This document shows, piece by piece, positions 1-12,372 of a DNA stretch of 64,000 nucleotides. Location: the NCBI RefSeq assembly GCF_003073045.1, contig NC_037597.1:2542190-2606189 (forward strand). The letters run 5' to 3'. The DNA comes from Pomacea canaliculata (Eukaryota > Mollusca > Gastropoda > Architaenioglossa > Ampullariidae). Position numbers and translations under genes: made by a program. Below the pieces are notes generated by a model. It saw only the letters and a program-made list of their open reading frames with translations. It was not told the DNA's origin and did no database searches. The first letter of the stretch is position 1. Each line of letters begins with the position of its first letter.

Positions 1-91
1 CTTCTTGTGCTTCTTACTGTTACGGGTTTAAGAGCACGAACAAAATTTCTGTATTACTAACAATAACAAAAAAATTAATTTTGAATTTCAG

Positions 92-325
92 GTTCATTGG
101 CCATCTTCCAGAAGCTTTCAAGAGCTCGAATAATCAGAAGTGTTTTCAACAGTTTTGTTGAAGGTACGATTGTAGACTTAAGCTGACTGTTGGCAATTGA
201 TGGCATCCATATTCTGCTGGGCTCTTCAGCCAGAGGGTGAAGTTGCGTGATGAACTGCCATTGCCGAATGACTCTTCATATGGGATGATCGAAAGTAACA
301 CAACCTTATGGAAAGGTAGCATTGC
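92..325 (+). pseudogene. Frame-broken copy of UBR exon 5 (artefactual)
   Basis: Matches the UBR exon at 37,073-37,267, including the preceding 'gaatttcag' acceptor and the following 'ggtagcattgctg' intron start, but is longer by scattered inserted bases and has no continuous frame. It would encode the end of the UBR-box linker and the start of the ClpS-like N-domain if it were clean. Treated as a sequencing or assembly duplicate and not as a second gene. Confidence 0.8.
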
Positions 326-744
326 TGGTTATCTAACCTTCACTGTTTATAGATGCTGCTACTATCGCCCTTTGTTTGGCGATAAATAAATTTTATCATT
401 TGTGCGTCATTTATGACTTCATTTAGATATGTGACGCTTAGGTGCTACAAAATGTTAATTGGTATGGTTGGAGACTTTCCATAGAGGATACATTAGTTTC
501 TATTTTTCACACAGGTATAGTAAGCCCATGGATGGGTTACCCAAGTCTAAAATAGCTTCATCTGCCTTGCTTATATATCATAAAATGCCATTGAAGAAAT
601 TTAGAATTTTCCCTGTTAGCCTCACCACTACATAGATTGGTGTACATTTTATACAGTAACTTTAACAGGAAGAGATATATTTCTAATCAAGTTTATAAAT
701 CTTTAAATCGAATAATCTCTACATTGTGTGGTCTATATGCTCAG

Positions 745-865
745 GTGGTTTTTACTACACTGCAAGGGCTGATTGTACAATTGCATGCACATAGACGGAT
801 TACAAGCTCGTTGATTCTTCTGGCTGTACCATTGTAGAATTGTTTGTTGGAGTTTATTCGGGAAT
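745..865 (+). pseudogene. Frame-broken copy of UBR exon 6 (artefactual)
   Basis: Matches the 78-nt exon at 37,652-37,729 ('actacactgcaa' core) but has grown to about 121 nt by insertions. It follows the exon 5 copy at the spacing expected from the main contig, so it belongs to the same error-rich segment. Confidence 0.75.
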
Positions 866-1806
866 GGTAATTTCATTTCTTCCCAGCCCACCCACTCACC
901 CCCCCCCAACACACTACTTAACTGCAAATTCAAAATAAAATATATGTACTTGTGCGTTAGTGAACTTTATCCTTGGATGACTCATTATTCTAACTCCTAG
1001 CACAATTTTTTAATATTATTTACAAGTAACTAATTCTAAAACATCTATCAGTTTCTGCTGTTTAACAAAATGAAAGATAGAATGTAAAGTATAATTTCTT
1101 CTAATAAGTACTAAAGAGGAAAATTAAGCATTTGTTTTTTTTCTTCCTGTGTATGCAGGTCGCATGCATTTTTTTTTAATAATTCACTAATGGATGTTTT
1201 CTAATATGTAAATTAGTCAACGTTGATTTGACACAGTATACCCCTCACATTTTAACCATGTTAGATGAAATAATCCGATTCCACGAAGAAACTGCACCAC
1301 AACCCCACAGATATTTGATTATACCAATCTTAAAACAAAATGTGTAGATTATAAATTCTAATTGCTGCAGGCATTTTGGCATTAGACAAGGGTGGCTGGA
1401 TGATTTGGCATTCTGATGCACTGTGGAGGGAGAGGAATTGGCAGCCAGGGCATCCAGGAGAATAAAAAATAAAAAAAATCCCTGACTTTTAATGAACAGA
1501 TGTACTCACATTATATCAGAACGCTCGAGCCTGAAACGAACTTTTTAGTTCTGACTCATTGGTTTTTTTCTTTGTACACTGCTGGCGATGTCCCATAAGG
1601 TATTGGAAAGGCACACAAAGTGTGTGCTTTTGCCTTTATCGAAAGAGACATGTAAATTGCCTAGTGGAGTATAATGCTCGAGCAATAACCATACGTGATT
1701 GTCTTTCCTCATAATCCATTCATAGGAATGTCCTTATGGCCTTGGAGGGATCTACATTTGCGCTGGAGCACTACTGAATTCATGTCATACTTGGAGTTTT
1801 GGATCA

Positions 1807-1906
1807 NNNNNNNNNNNNNNNNNNNNNNNNNNNNNNNNNNNNNNNNNNNNNNNNNNNNNNNNNNNNNNNNNNNNNNNNNNNNNNNNNNNNNNNNNNNNNN
1901 NNNNNN
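1807..1906. other. Scaffold gap, exactly 100 N
   Basis: A run of exactly 100 N, the usual placeholder for a gap of unknown size. The sequence on its left duplicates the interior of the window, so the join is not evidence that the two sides are adjacent in the genome. Confidence 0.99.
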
Positions 1907-4474
1907 GGCTTTTTGGCATTTGTTTACTATTAAGGGCTTTACTATTAAGAGACACGCAGCAGTTTTGTTCTCCATTTCTAATGAAGACGAGAAACAAGCA
2001 TGGGGAGGGAAACCGTGTGACAGTCATTCCTTGTTCTTTTTCTCATTAGTTTCGTGTCAAGTGTCTTGGACTTCTTGCACTCTTTGCTTTGTAACATCAG
2101 ACGCATGACCCTGTTTCTCAAAATGAACCGTCAGCATAGATCAAGAAGAGAACTGCTTCCTGTTTTTACCATGACAAGCGTTTGACACTCCATGGAAGGT
2201 AGCCCTGAAGAAACCAAAATAAGCTTGTCAAAAAAACACAAGAATCATCAAAAACTAAAGAATAACCTAAAATACAGTCCTAACTCATGCATGCTCACCA
2301 ATAATACCAAATATAATATTGTTGTCAAGAGGCAAAGATGCAACCGGCAGATTGTATGATCCTCCTAAGTGGGGTAACTTTTGGGAGAGAATCTTTTCGC
2401 TATGCGTACATCAGAGCATGCAAGTAGTGCAGGAGTGGAAGATAACAGGGGAATTGGTGTTTTGCCTGATGCCAGCAGCTGATGGCTGATATTATCGGCA
2501 AGTGCAGGCCAGCTCCTGTAAACAGATGGCAGTGCAGAGAAAGAACAGCGTTGCCCCTAGAGGAGAAATCGAAGTCTCGGCAGTCACCTTTCACTGGTAT
2601 TGGTGAGAGCGCTAACCGTTGGCGGCCCACCCGGAACTGCTGTATATAAAAGGTGGCAAGATAATTGAGTCAAGACTAGTTAGAGACAAATCCTCTCTCT
2701 ACCAATCCCCTGATCAAATATTTTACTACTTAAGTATTCTGTGATTCCAATATGTTAGAGGTTGGGTAAGGTGAGGGAGAGCTGCAATGTGGTGACGGGA
2801 AGACTTACCACCGTCACATGTGTAGGGCTGGAGTGTATGAAAACAAAACAAAAAGAGAAAGAGCTCGCAAAACAAGGTCTTGCTAAATACGTATAGGACT
2901 GGCCATCAAACATAAATGGCTGCCATTACTACCACAAGCAGAGCTATGGATTACAAATACCGTTAGCAGGTGGGTTGGCAAGTCATTGGCCTTGTGTATG
3001 GGAGGGTTGGTGGAGCAAAGTGATACTGTGAGGAGGAGATAGGCAGGAGCGCGCTCGCTAAGGATGGTGACGTGTGTGGTGTGTGAGGATATGGGGGTGT
3101 GTGTGGGAGGGTGGCGCGTGTATATGGAACCATCTTGTAAACCCAAGTGATAAATAACAAAAACCCTTCTTAAACACTTTGCCATATATTGAATGCTTAA
3201 TAAGTACCTGGTATAACCTATCCAATAAGGCCATATACTTGTAAGTAATCTTGGGGGGGAAAAAACTAAACCATTAGGAACATGGGGTTTTTCCCCTCAT
3301 CTACAACCAGAACTATGAACCAGAACGGATAAGGTATGGCCTAATAAAGTAAAACTCTAACCCCTTATATAAAAACCTACACAAAAACTGTAAGAAGAAA
3401 GAAAAAGAAGCAAACCATATACAAATACTAGGTTTAATAATGCTCTAAGGACCCACATCAATGCCCGCTGCTATCTAACCCAAACAATTGGGCCAAATGG
3501 GTGGGCTGGGTAGTGGTGAAGAAGGAGCAAACAAATCCTAATCACATATCTGATCAGAAAGGAATCAGGTATTGCTGGTAGGCACAAAATACATTAAGCA
3601 GGCACTTTTAAGGAATGACTTTTTTGGCAGTCACATGCTGGAGCTGGTGTGATGCTTCAGACATTATTTAGATGATGGCCAGGTCTGACAGATTACCCCA
3701 GTTTACAGTATCCAGATGACTCTCTTAAATTTAGTGACCGGTAACCATAGACCCTTTCAACAAACTAGTTGTATTCTACGTGTCTCAAATAGTGTTTGAT
3801 TACAATAATAATAATAAAGGGATCTGATCTCATAGAACTGCAAAGATAAGAAAGGTGCTTATTCAAAACCGCATTCAGAACAAAAAATATTATGAGCAGC
3901 CAGAAAGATGGTCATCTCGCTCAAGGGACTACAGTGTCCAACTTAATCTCCCTTGCTAGCCAAAGAAGCCACCCACAAAGTTCTTCATCATTTCTATGTC
4001 AAAATGGTTGATTAGGTTATACACAGTTATATGTTTTGATAAATCATAAGGAATAAAATATAAAGAGTTTAAAAAAAAAAATAACCCAACAAAAAACACA
4101 GATTGGAGACATCTTGAGAGCTTGCCTGCTTCTGACTTCTGTGGCATTAAGTTTCCATTGATGCCACTGTGCATCAAGTGAAAAGGTTTGTTTCGCTTAA
4201 TGAGTGTCTGAGTGAGACTGCGCAAATTTATTTTTTGCGTGGGGGAGGCGATTTTTTTTTATTTTCTTTACCAACTAGTTTTTCTGTTCACTTCTGCTTG
4301 GACGATCCCACTCTCAATCAGCGTTTCTTTGGGAGACAGAAGTATTGTCCATTGTCAGTTCCTCCTTGAAGAGGCCGCCATTCGTGTGTTATGAGTGTAA
4401 ATGGGGAATTGTTCTTGAAATATGCTTTTCATGCACTATGGTAGATACATGAATCTCGTTCCTTTCAACAGGAC
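1907..4474. other. Non-coding flank downstream of EXO1
   Basis: No convincing exon was found on either strand. It holds a minus-strand SINE at about 2,395-2,632, a GT-rich and G-rich stretch near 3,050-3,120, and otherwise AT-rich unique sequence. On the minus strand an 'AATAAA' lies near 4,230, a possible polyadenylation signal for the gene above if the 4,479-4,574 exon is its last one. Short open frames here lack homology and splice support. Confidence 0.5.
2395..2632 (-). repeat. tRNA-derived SINE, minus orientation, old copy
   Basis: Read on the minus strand it begins with a tRNA-like head containing 'CCAACGGTTAGCGC' (A-box-like), then 'CACCAATACCAGTGAA', a degenerate B-box-like segment near 2,570, 'TTCTTTCTCTGCACTGCCAT', 'CTGTTTACAGGAGCTGGC' and the tail 'GCAAAACACCAATTCCCC'. 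Every block matches, in order, the copy at 43,045-43,242. The copies differ at many positions, so this one is old. Boundaries are approximate; I did not find a clear target-site duplication. Confidence 0.8.
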
Positions 4475-4478
4475 TGGC

Positions 4479-4574
4479 TTCCACTAGAATCCAGCTTTGT
4501 TCTCTTCTTTCTTGTTCTGCTGTGTTGCATAAAGACTGATGAGTTCACGCATTACTTTTAACTTCAGGGCATTC
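4479..4574 (-). CDS. Possible last coding exon of the minus-strand gene (EXO1?)
   Basis: On the minus strand a pyrimidine-rich acceptor ('tttcttatacag') opens a frame of about 31 residues beginning LRNALKLKVMREL, rich in charged residues and ending KKEENKAGF before a TAG stop. The acceptor, the clean stop and the strand fit a terminal exon of EXO1, whose C-terminal part is poorly conserved and disordered in all animals. I see no residue-level match to known EXO1 tails, so it could equally belong to another gene or be chance. Confidence 0.3.
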
Positions 4575-4992
4575 CTCAGCTGTATAAGAAAAAAAACAAG
4601 AAAAAGTTAACAAACCTGAGTTGAATGAGAGACTAAGGTGTCACAAATCAACATGAAACTTAACATTAAATACATTTAAAACACTACTGAATATTTATTA
4701 GCATAACAAATGTTCTCCTATTCATAATCTGCAAGGAATTTTCAGAACAGCCCCCTCGCCCAGTTAAAAGTGTTGGGATTTTTTAGCCCCGCCCCAGATA
4801 AAATTGACTGGTTTATTTTTATCATGGGGTCCATACAAAAAGTACACACCTAATTACATAACTTTATTGCTATGTCAATGATTTATGATATTAAGTCCTC
4901 AATAAGTTTTAAGATACTCGTTCTTTAGTTTTAACATTTATTTGGCATAACTATGTTCTCACCTGGCTTTACCTGCTTAACAGAATATGTTT

Positions 4993-5166
4993 TTGGTCAA
5001 TGTAGACTTTAGAGTTTCTTCTCTCTCAGCCTGATCACTTGGAGAAGATGAATTGTTTTGTGAGCTCTGATACTTGTATTTTTGAGAAGCAGGTTGATAT
5101 GGTGGCTCCAGATGCTGAGCAAATGCTGCTCTTTTGATCCATATTTTTGCTGCTCTACCGACAAAG
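4993..5166 (-). CDS. Possible EXO1 C-terminal exon
   Basis: A minus-strand block after an acceptor-like 'cggtcag' reads as an open frame containing GRAAKIWIKRAAFAQ and a serine/glutamine-rich stretch (YQSSQNNSSSPSDQAE). Position and composition fit the low-complexity region after the EXO1 nuclease domain, and the 'KIW' may correspond to the short conserved 'SSIW' of vertebrate EXO1; both points are weak. The frame runs into a stop before a clear donor, and the neighbouring exons contain indels. Confidence 0.3.
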
Positions 5167-5525
5167 AAAACCTGACCGATTAAGTCAGATTAATACTGCA
5201 ATACGTTTCTGATATTAAGGGCATCTCAGGCAAGCACATAATGTGTATCCAAATATTTCTGGGAGAACTATCAAGTTGCTATATCATTAAGCTGACATGT
5301 CCTGCTTAGCAATAATAATTTTTAGCAGTGGACATCTCAGTAAACTTTAGAAGAGGTTCTGCTTAATTTGGTCAAATTTAATTCCTGTCATATCCATATG
5401 CCAGCTCAGCACTTATATGTTCACCTGTATACTTGTTCTCATGAGCTGCTGATCTTAAGTTAGTTCACTGGTTCTATAATGTTGGTGTTACTATATGTTC
5501 ATTCAAATCAAATAAAACTGATCAC

Positions 5526-8500
5526 CTTTCAATGAGTGATGGGATCAAAGTCACCAATCTTCCTGAATGTGTGAAACATCTTAAGTTGGCACCCCAGAGC
5601 AATCTGCAAGTGCCGTTCTTTTCAATCAAAGTATCTTAAATGTCAAGGATTTCAAACAGTAACATTTTAATTCGCTTGAATTTTTTTTTACAACCCTACG
5701 TGGGCTAATAAATGAATGAATAGGTAATACATGCTTAAGACAGGCCAGCAAGATAAGAAATGTAGCAGGAGAGAGTTACATACCCATTATTTAGGTCAAC
5801 TTTGAATTGCCTTCAGCTCCAAAACACATACTGTTCTAGAATGTTTGTTAGCGAGATACAAGAGGCCTTATGCTATAGGTAAGAATGAATTGTAAGCGTT
5901 GTTATATTGACAAAGGCCATAATGTGGGTGGTGGAATTCAACCTCACCACTTCATCTTCCCTGATAAATCAGTTAACACCACTGTTTTTGAGTTGCTATA
6001 GTCAACTGAGTTAAAAATGAAGCTGTCAAATCTAAAGGGGATTTTGCTTTAAATAGGATCATAGAAACACAGCCTATTATAATCATTGTTTTGTGATTAT
6101 AACAAAAACTGTCGGAGGGCTAAAGTAACAAAGATTGGTAAGGATACGCAGTCCAGCATAAGTCATTTTCTCTCTGGGCCGTCGTTTCTGGGGGATAAGG
6201 GTTTAGGGGACACAGCTTGCACTCCAAGTGGATCATGAGACCAGCTGGTACAAAAAGTGTTATTTGCCCTTTGGAACCCTTCGATATATTCCTCTGTCAC
6301 AAATCAACATTCATTTTTTAGGTACGTGGGCAATTTCCTCAGAATCTGCAATTGTTTCACATTTTGGATAAGAGTTAGACCAACATGAAAGCCATCAGAG
6401 TGCTGTATTCAATAAACCAGCTGTTACCACAGATATATATCAAAAACAAAGGCTATCTATATGAATGAGATGTAGAGAAGAAACTTTAAGTTTGAACAGA
6501 CTTATCTTTAAAGTCTCTCTAAAGTCTGTCTTTAATACTATTAGGTAAAAAAGCTGATCACATGGAAAATGCTTCAGATTTGAATATGAATTACTGTTAT
6601 GTTAAGTAAGAAATATGAAATCAGATGTAGCATAATAATCTGTTATACTGTTGAATATGCCGTCTGTCGTGCGATCTTAAAAACTTTACATGCTTTGACT
6701 AGGCCAATTCCTGGCAGTGAAGGGAGATAATCAACATCCAGATAAAATACACATGTAGGAAATTTTTCGAAAGTGTAAAAACCATCCTGAATTTCACACA
6801 CTTCATTTAAATTCGAGCGGTCAATAAGTATAGTTGTGTTTGGCGTGTGGGGTCATTTCCATAATACGGTCATTTTGAAAATAATCTGAAAATAAAACAA
6901 GTACAAACTGTTTATAAAATAATCTCCAGCAAATTTTTAAGCTACAGTGAAGCTATAGACATATTAAATGATAATAATGTGAAATTTATACAACGCATGC
7001 ATGCCATTCATATAGGAACATGCACTCAGCGCTTGATGCAAAAACTAGTTTCATGCGAAAAGTAATCAGCATCAGGGATTTAGTAGGACAGACTAATCAG
7101 AGACTGAGACTGAGAAAGAAAGAGCAGGTTAGTAGTAGATGGTGTTTAATAGTGCTCATGGTGGAAACAGTTATTTTTACTGCACATTTAAAGGACTCAG
7201 TGGTGGGTAAGCATGGATGTAAGATGTAATAAAGAACAGGGAGTTTGACTGTTTTTGGTGCCAAGCAAAAAATCTATTTTAAAAAAACTGTAAAGATTTC
7301 AGAAATCTTTGCTGAATAGTAATGTCAATGCCGCTTCCTACTCATTTTTTATTTTGGGGTTATTTCTATTTCTTTTTTTTTCTTAACGGGCTAGTGCAGT
7401 GTCATATTGTGTGCTCAGCATTGTTCAGGTACCTTAAGGTTAATGTGCAGAGAGAGCTTGGAGAAAAAGAGCTTCTCAAAAATCTGTATTACCAGAATAG
7501 CTGCTTAACTTAACAAATGTACTCAATTTCACATTCAAATTTTTCAAAAAATTTCTCTTAAAAGACAAGATTATGGTGGTGGTTTTTTTTTTTTTACAAA
7601 ATGCAGGACACACGTGCAAGAACCAGATAATACTATTCATTAAATAAGTTTAAAAAGAAACATGTTTGGATGCATGGTTTTGAATGTGTAGATGGAGCAG
7701 TTCTTGTCAAATCCACTAAAAAATTACTTACTTTATCAGGCAGCCAAACAGCAAAAAGATCAGAATCCTCAGTGATTACGCGAACTGGGCAATCCCAGCC
7801 CTGTTCAGATATGCCAGTTGTGCATCAGCCTCATATGGAGCCACATACAATCGACACACGTGCATGACATGGTCCTGTATCATACAAATAATTCCGTTAT
7901 AAACGTTTATCTTTCATTTTTTTGGTCAAGATAAATTAACAAATCAGTTCAGCATCAGTTCAACTTCAAACGAACTGCCATGCAGCATAATTAGAAGACT
8001 TTTTCCTTATTTGATTATGCCATATGCTAGGGAATGACGAAGAAGTACACAACTACAATCCTGGTCATGCAGCCAACCCTGTAAAAAAAAGAGCTTCCCA
8101 TGCAGTGGAAAAACACAATGCCTAAAATAACATCACTTGACCACTGAGCCACCAGTTTGCCCCCTAAAGTAGGAATCATGCTTAGGCATCTAAGACTTTC
8201 CAAATGAACAAGAATCAGAGAACAAGACCCATTTCCTTTGCCTAAATGCAATACATTTACTTCAGCAGCAAGATACAACAGAAGTTTGATTCAGTATTGA
8301 TGGTGGATAGTATGTGATGAGACTATCCGTTGCTGAATAATTTTGACATTATAATTGAAATAGTGCATGACCAAGAGTGCGATTTTCAGAAATTTAGCTG
8401 CTGCTTAAATAGTAAAGTCAGTGATAACCCCTTTAAGACTAGCAGAACTACTCAAAAAAAAAAAGCACAAACGTATATCATATGTAAGCCTGTTTGGAGT

Positions 8501-11500
8501 TATCAGCTCATTAGCTGAGCACACCTGGTTTTATGAGTAAACATGTAAAATCCAATAAACATTTTTCTTAGGTAGAATAAAGTAACGTGCACTCTATATA
8601 TTTTTTTTATTATTATTGTGATGTCAAAATTCAAAGATTCATTTAGATGGCAGTTTATGGCAAAGATATCACCGCGCTATAAAATGTTAATTTCTTTTCA
8701 TTAAGAATAAGTTATAAAGTGCTGCTGTTCATTGCTTTGTTTGTCTGCCTGGTCCATGAAACATCATTCTTCATTTGCTGGCATGGTAAAACTGGATGGT
8801 GTGATGAAAGGTACAAAGTGATTCTATTTATAAAATGGGATACTAGTTAAAAGAATTTAGTATAATGAAATCGGCAAGAAGATAAATGGGACTGAAAACA
8901 TTGCAAACGATCACCTCTTTTTGTCATCTCACTTACACACATCTGGTGACCACGAATTTTTTAAGAAGCAGCTATTGTTTTATTTGGACTCACCTTCATC
9001 AGTTCCAAGAGCCATCTGGGGGAGTGATATCTACACAACGTTGGAGATACTCCTTTGCCTGGCTGCGTTTGCCTTCCTTAGCAGCGAGGCTGCTTGTGCT
9101 CGATTCTTCTCTCTTCGCCTTGCATCACAAATTAATAAAATATTTTTTAAAGCTAATTCCTATTCATGCCATGAAAGTAATTAATTTTTGTTACACTCAT
9201 AATGCCTAGAAATATATTTTATAGCATTTGTACGAGGGGCTGCAGTTGGTGACAGAATATAGAAACTTGACTTTTTGGGGGTAAAAGGTATGTATTACAG
9301 AAAAGCGGATCAGTACAGCTGCAGTTTTTTTTCTCTCTGAGGACTACGGGTAAACCTTTTCTTTTTAACTATCAGATGGAAAGGGATGAGAATTAGAAAA
9401 GCTGTGTGGATGATGAATGATTCGCATGAGTGTGAGTGTTTTACGACGGCTGCTTTTTCTTTGATACAACGGTGTTATTGAAAGGCTCCACAAGTAACAA
9501 ATTGTCAAGATTAAAACTGAGGCCAAGGAGTGATGTTTTGAAGGCTGCTTTTTGTGTTGTTCTAGAACTCTTCCTTGTGATGGTTTTCTTCAGTTGCTAT
9601 GTTGTTAAGTCCTGACAGACTTTTTAAAGAGTGTACATTATATCGCTTGAAATCCTGTTAAGGTCTGTGTTCAATTTTTTGCTTTTGAATCTTTCTGAGT
9701 GATTCGGCCCCATTTTGATAATATGTCATTGCCAAGTTTTATTACCAAGCGATTTTATGTCTGCAACCTAACTAGCTGCATTACTTTAAGTGAGATAAAC
9801 ATGATTCCCTCTAATTTAGAAAATGCATTTTTTAAAAGTATAATTCATACAAAAATTAAATACAAGAGCTGCAGGCACAAAAGGTGCAACTATTTAAATA
9901 TAATGACATGAGCAGATGAGACCGCGTTTAAGAGGATGTTACAAAGGCAAAGTACTCACTGACGTCGAGAACTTTCCACATCCTTCTTAGAAGGCAAGTG
10001 ACATCCATCAAAGACAAGAATCGGCTTCAGTTGGTTTTGTAGCAAATAGTCTACATATTTCATGCAGTAGAACACATACCTGTCATTAGACGAGAATAGG
10101 TTAATATCTGTCAGCTGGAAGTATAAAAAACAGAGGATGTTGATAGTGTGAAGGGAATAAGTTGCAGGTGGCTAAACACTGATTAATGACAAATTAACAC
10201 CTTCCAATAAGTCTCTTTGTATGAGACTTACATATGTTCATGAGGGATTATAATGTACTTTTGCTCTTCAACCAAAGTTACTCCCGTTGGACAGTAAGCA
10301 TTAATTACCCTGGCACCAAATGTGTTGAACAGTAATTTTCTTTTAAGAAATGACAATGGGAGTTTCAAAAGCTCAAAGAATACTTTGAATCTTTTTACCA
10401 GTTTGTTTTTTGTGTTAAACTTTGGAATATCTAAGAAAATTCCCTAAGTAGATAGGATATGGCATAGCCATAAGATAAGGTTTCACCAAGTACAGCTGTA
10501 CATGATCCCTGGTAGTAAGATCCTGCTCTATGGATGTGACAAGTGGATTATGCTTGCCGAAACAAAAGAATGGGCATTCGAGAACAAGTGCCTGAGGAGA
10601 CTGCTTCAGATCTTCACAAAGAGAACATAGAACTAGTAACAACTTTGTACAAAAACAAGACTGCCACACTCATAGGATACCAGGAACCTCTACTTCAACA
10701 TTCAGGTGACATAGTGGTTCTTTCTTTGGCCATGTGACTATCCTTCCATGCACCTTGTAGTTTAGTCGAAGCTGCGGTAGCCAGAGAAAGAACTGGCTTA
10801 AGAATGTCAAAGACTGGACCTCCTGTACATGCCTTGCTCACTATTGGTCAAAATAGACAAGAGTGGCAGGCCTTGTCAGCTGCCACATCTATCCATCTGT
10901 TCCCACCAACAACAGGTGCCAGTCAAGGGATGAGTGACTGAAGAAATTTCCTGAATTTCATCCTCCAGGGCAGAAATAAAATAAAAATATAGAAGTGGTA
11001 AAGCAACACTTTATTTGGTTAATTTTTCAGATAAAAGCCGGGAGGCTGAATTTATGCCGTGTCAGCTAGAAAAACTGAAAAATTTATTTGTAAAGTTGAA
11101 TTTATTTAACAATACTGCACAAGAGTAGCTAATAGATTGTGTTAAGAAATCCTCCAAAGCATAACCATCTGGATGAATATTGATATTGGCTAAGATCAAG
11201 CAGCTAAAGCAAAGGTGAATGGGCACAGACCATCTAAAATAACATGGGGTCATGCCATACCCACTCTCAACAATATAAAATGCAAGGACCATACAGTGTG
11301 TACAGGCCTAAATGCCAAGGATGCCTAGTTCTAAGGGATGTAAATCAGGCGAACTAGAAAACCACTGCATATTTGGACCGTCTATACATGATAGATCACC
11401 GAACAGTGCACTTAAAACAATTGTTTTCCTGAATAAAAATGTTGCACCTAATTTTATGAGCCATTAACCACGTGAAACTTTTTTTTGCCCACTGTTAATT

Positions 11501-12372
11501 TACTTGAACTTAAGAAGGTCATTAACCATACTTATAAGAATCAAAGCTTTGAAGTTTTTTTTCTCTCATAGCTTCCTTGCAGTGCCTTTTCAGTTATGTC
11601 TTTAAAAGCTATTGAGATGTATTTAATCTGCAACTCAAATTTGTGCATGTTTACATTCTGAGAGTAAGCATGCTCCCCCCCCCCCCACACACACACATCT
11701 ACATGCTCACACAGATTTTATTTCCGAATGAAATACACATAACAATAACAGATGATACTTGTTTTATTAAAAGAAAATTTTAGACTCATCATACAAACAC
11801 CCACTCATCAAACACACCCCGGCAGTTTAATGTAAAGAATCACACCATGCATTGTCAATAAAGTCATAAACGGTTTGACCTTCAAGACAAATTTTGCTTT
11901 GATTTGCTATTTCCCCACAAATGACCTACTGTTTTTTTTCTGTGTGAAGTGCAACCTCACAAATTGCAAAAAAGATGAATTCAACAAAACAAGGTTTTTA
12001 TTTTTTAAGGTGGTAAGTGAAAGGCAAAAGTTCAAAATTTTCCTTTAGCGAGCCCATAAAAATTTGACAAAATGTTTTAATTAGTCCTATGGCATACTGC
12101 AATAAATCTGGCAACATTATATACATATTGCATTATCTTGACACCCTACTTTATAAATGGTTATTAATTAAACAGTAAACCGATGGACAAAAACATCTAT
12201 CGGCACTCACTGATCAGTCTTCTCGCCAGAGCAAGCTTGTCAGCAAAGCAAAAGCCCCTTTGTGAAGCCCAACAATAAGCATCAAATAGCCACAGTATAT
12301 CCCACGAAACTGGGCAATGTTCAGCTGGCTTGTGGATTTTTTTAGAAATGGAAGCAAGCCTTGGATTCCCAT
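5526..12372 (-). CDS. EXO1: Exonuclease 1 (EXO1), nuclease domain, seven exons
   Basis: EXO1 is a Rad2/FEN1-family nuclease that degrades the nicked strand in mismatch repair and resects double-strand breaks in the nucleus. Minus-strand exons: 12,211-12,372 (start [12 protein letters not shown]), 9,960-10,078, 8,994-9,118, 7,732-7,874, 6,649-6,885, 6,148-6,345, 5,526-5,617. Visible family motifs in order: CMKYVDYLL and [14 protein letters not shown] (N-region), [14 protein letters not shown] and the following acidic TEDSDL-type site (I-region metal ligands), [11 protein letters not shown] (helix-hairpin-helix DNA binding), GFQRANNTF and KIGDFDP. Splice phases agree between exons 1/2 and 2/3. 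Several exons (1, 3, 4, 5, 6, 7) need single-base indels to stay in the EXO1 frame; since the ancestral residues resume after each, I infer sequence errors rather than a pseudogene. The C-terminal MSH2/MLH1-binding region is not confidently located. Confidence 0.9.
10480..10990 (+). mobile_element. Non-LTR retrotransposon ORF2 C-terminal fragment (LINE family B)
   Basis: Plus-strand translation gives [15 protein letters not shown] followed by [15 protein letters not shown], then in shifted frames a 'QEPLL' segment and a 'WPCD/FGHV' segment, then 'KDWTSC.CLA..'. This order matches the region after the reverse transcriptase of a common invertebrate LINE (TxLYGxExWxL...[13 protein letters not shown]...LVGPQEPLL...WFGHV). 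Stops and frameshifts make it long dead. A second fragment of the same family sits at 23,640-24,090. Confidence 0.72.
11673..11697. repeat. Poly-C / (CA)n microsatellite
   Basis: A run of about fourteen C followed by alternating CA, inside EXO1 intron 1. A likely length-variable site and prone to sequencing slippage. Confidence 0.9.
12211..12372 (-). CDS. EXO1: EXO1 first coding exon, with several frame breaks
   Basis: The minus-strand ATG at 12,372 starts the near-invariant Rad2-family N-terminus [12 protein letters not shown]. Further on, the EXO1 residues appear piecewise in different frames: NIAQFRG, then DAYCW, then LHKGAFA, then ADKLA. About five single-base gains or losses, mostly in homopolymers, restore one frame ending ...KTDQ. 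The donor 'gtgagt' after GATCA matches phase with the next exon, which completes the Q codon before YVFYCMKY. N-terminal catalysis depends on this segment (Gly-2 and the first Asp), so the breaks would be null if real. Confidence 0.82.

Larger units (their letters stand above)
1..1806 (+). repeat. Error-rich copy of the UBR locus segment 36,992-38,564
   Basis: This stretch aligns end to end, same strand, with 36,992-38,564, through exons and introns alike. It carries the copy of the UBR exon at 37,073 (about 92-325) and of the exon at 37,652 (about 745-865). The copy is about 1,806 bases against about 1,573 in the main contig, so the differences are mostly scattered single-base insertions, which break every reading frame. 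Insertion-biased noise that hits exon and intron equally is what an uncorrected single-molecule read looks like, not what an evolving gene copy looks like. The match stops at 'ttggatca', directly at the N gap. No gene should be called here. A real tandem duplication is possible but less likely. Confidence 0.88.
10079..12210 (-). other. EXO1 intron 1
   Basis: A 2.1-kb intron. It contains a decayed LINE fragment at about 10,480-10,990 (opposite strand to EXO1), a C-run followed by (CA)n at about 11,673-11,697, and AT-rich sequence. No additional exon of EXO1 is expected between the flanking exons, because the Q codon is completed across this junction. Confidence 0.7.

Noticed and set aside
1..1806. 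A second UBR gene or tandem exon duplication at the left end
   Set aside because: Introns match as well as exons, all frames are broken by scattered insertions, and the piece ends exactly at a scaffold gap; read-level error explains it better.
8886..9209. A plus-strand protein-coding open frame at 8,886-9,209
   Set aside because: It is the complement of EXO1 exon 3 (8,994-9,118), whose minus-strand translation matches the family.
5526..12372. EXO1 as a pseudogene because of multiple frameshifts
   Set aside because: Splice sites and phases are intact and conserved residues resume after every indel, mostly at homopolymers; YIPF4 and distal UBR exons show the same error type.
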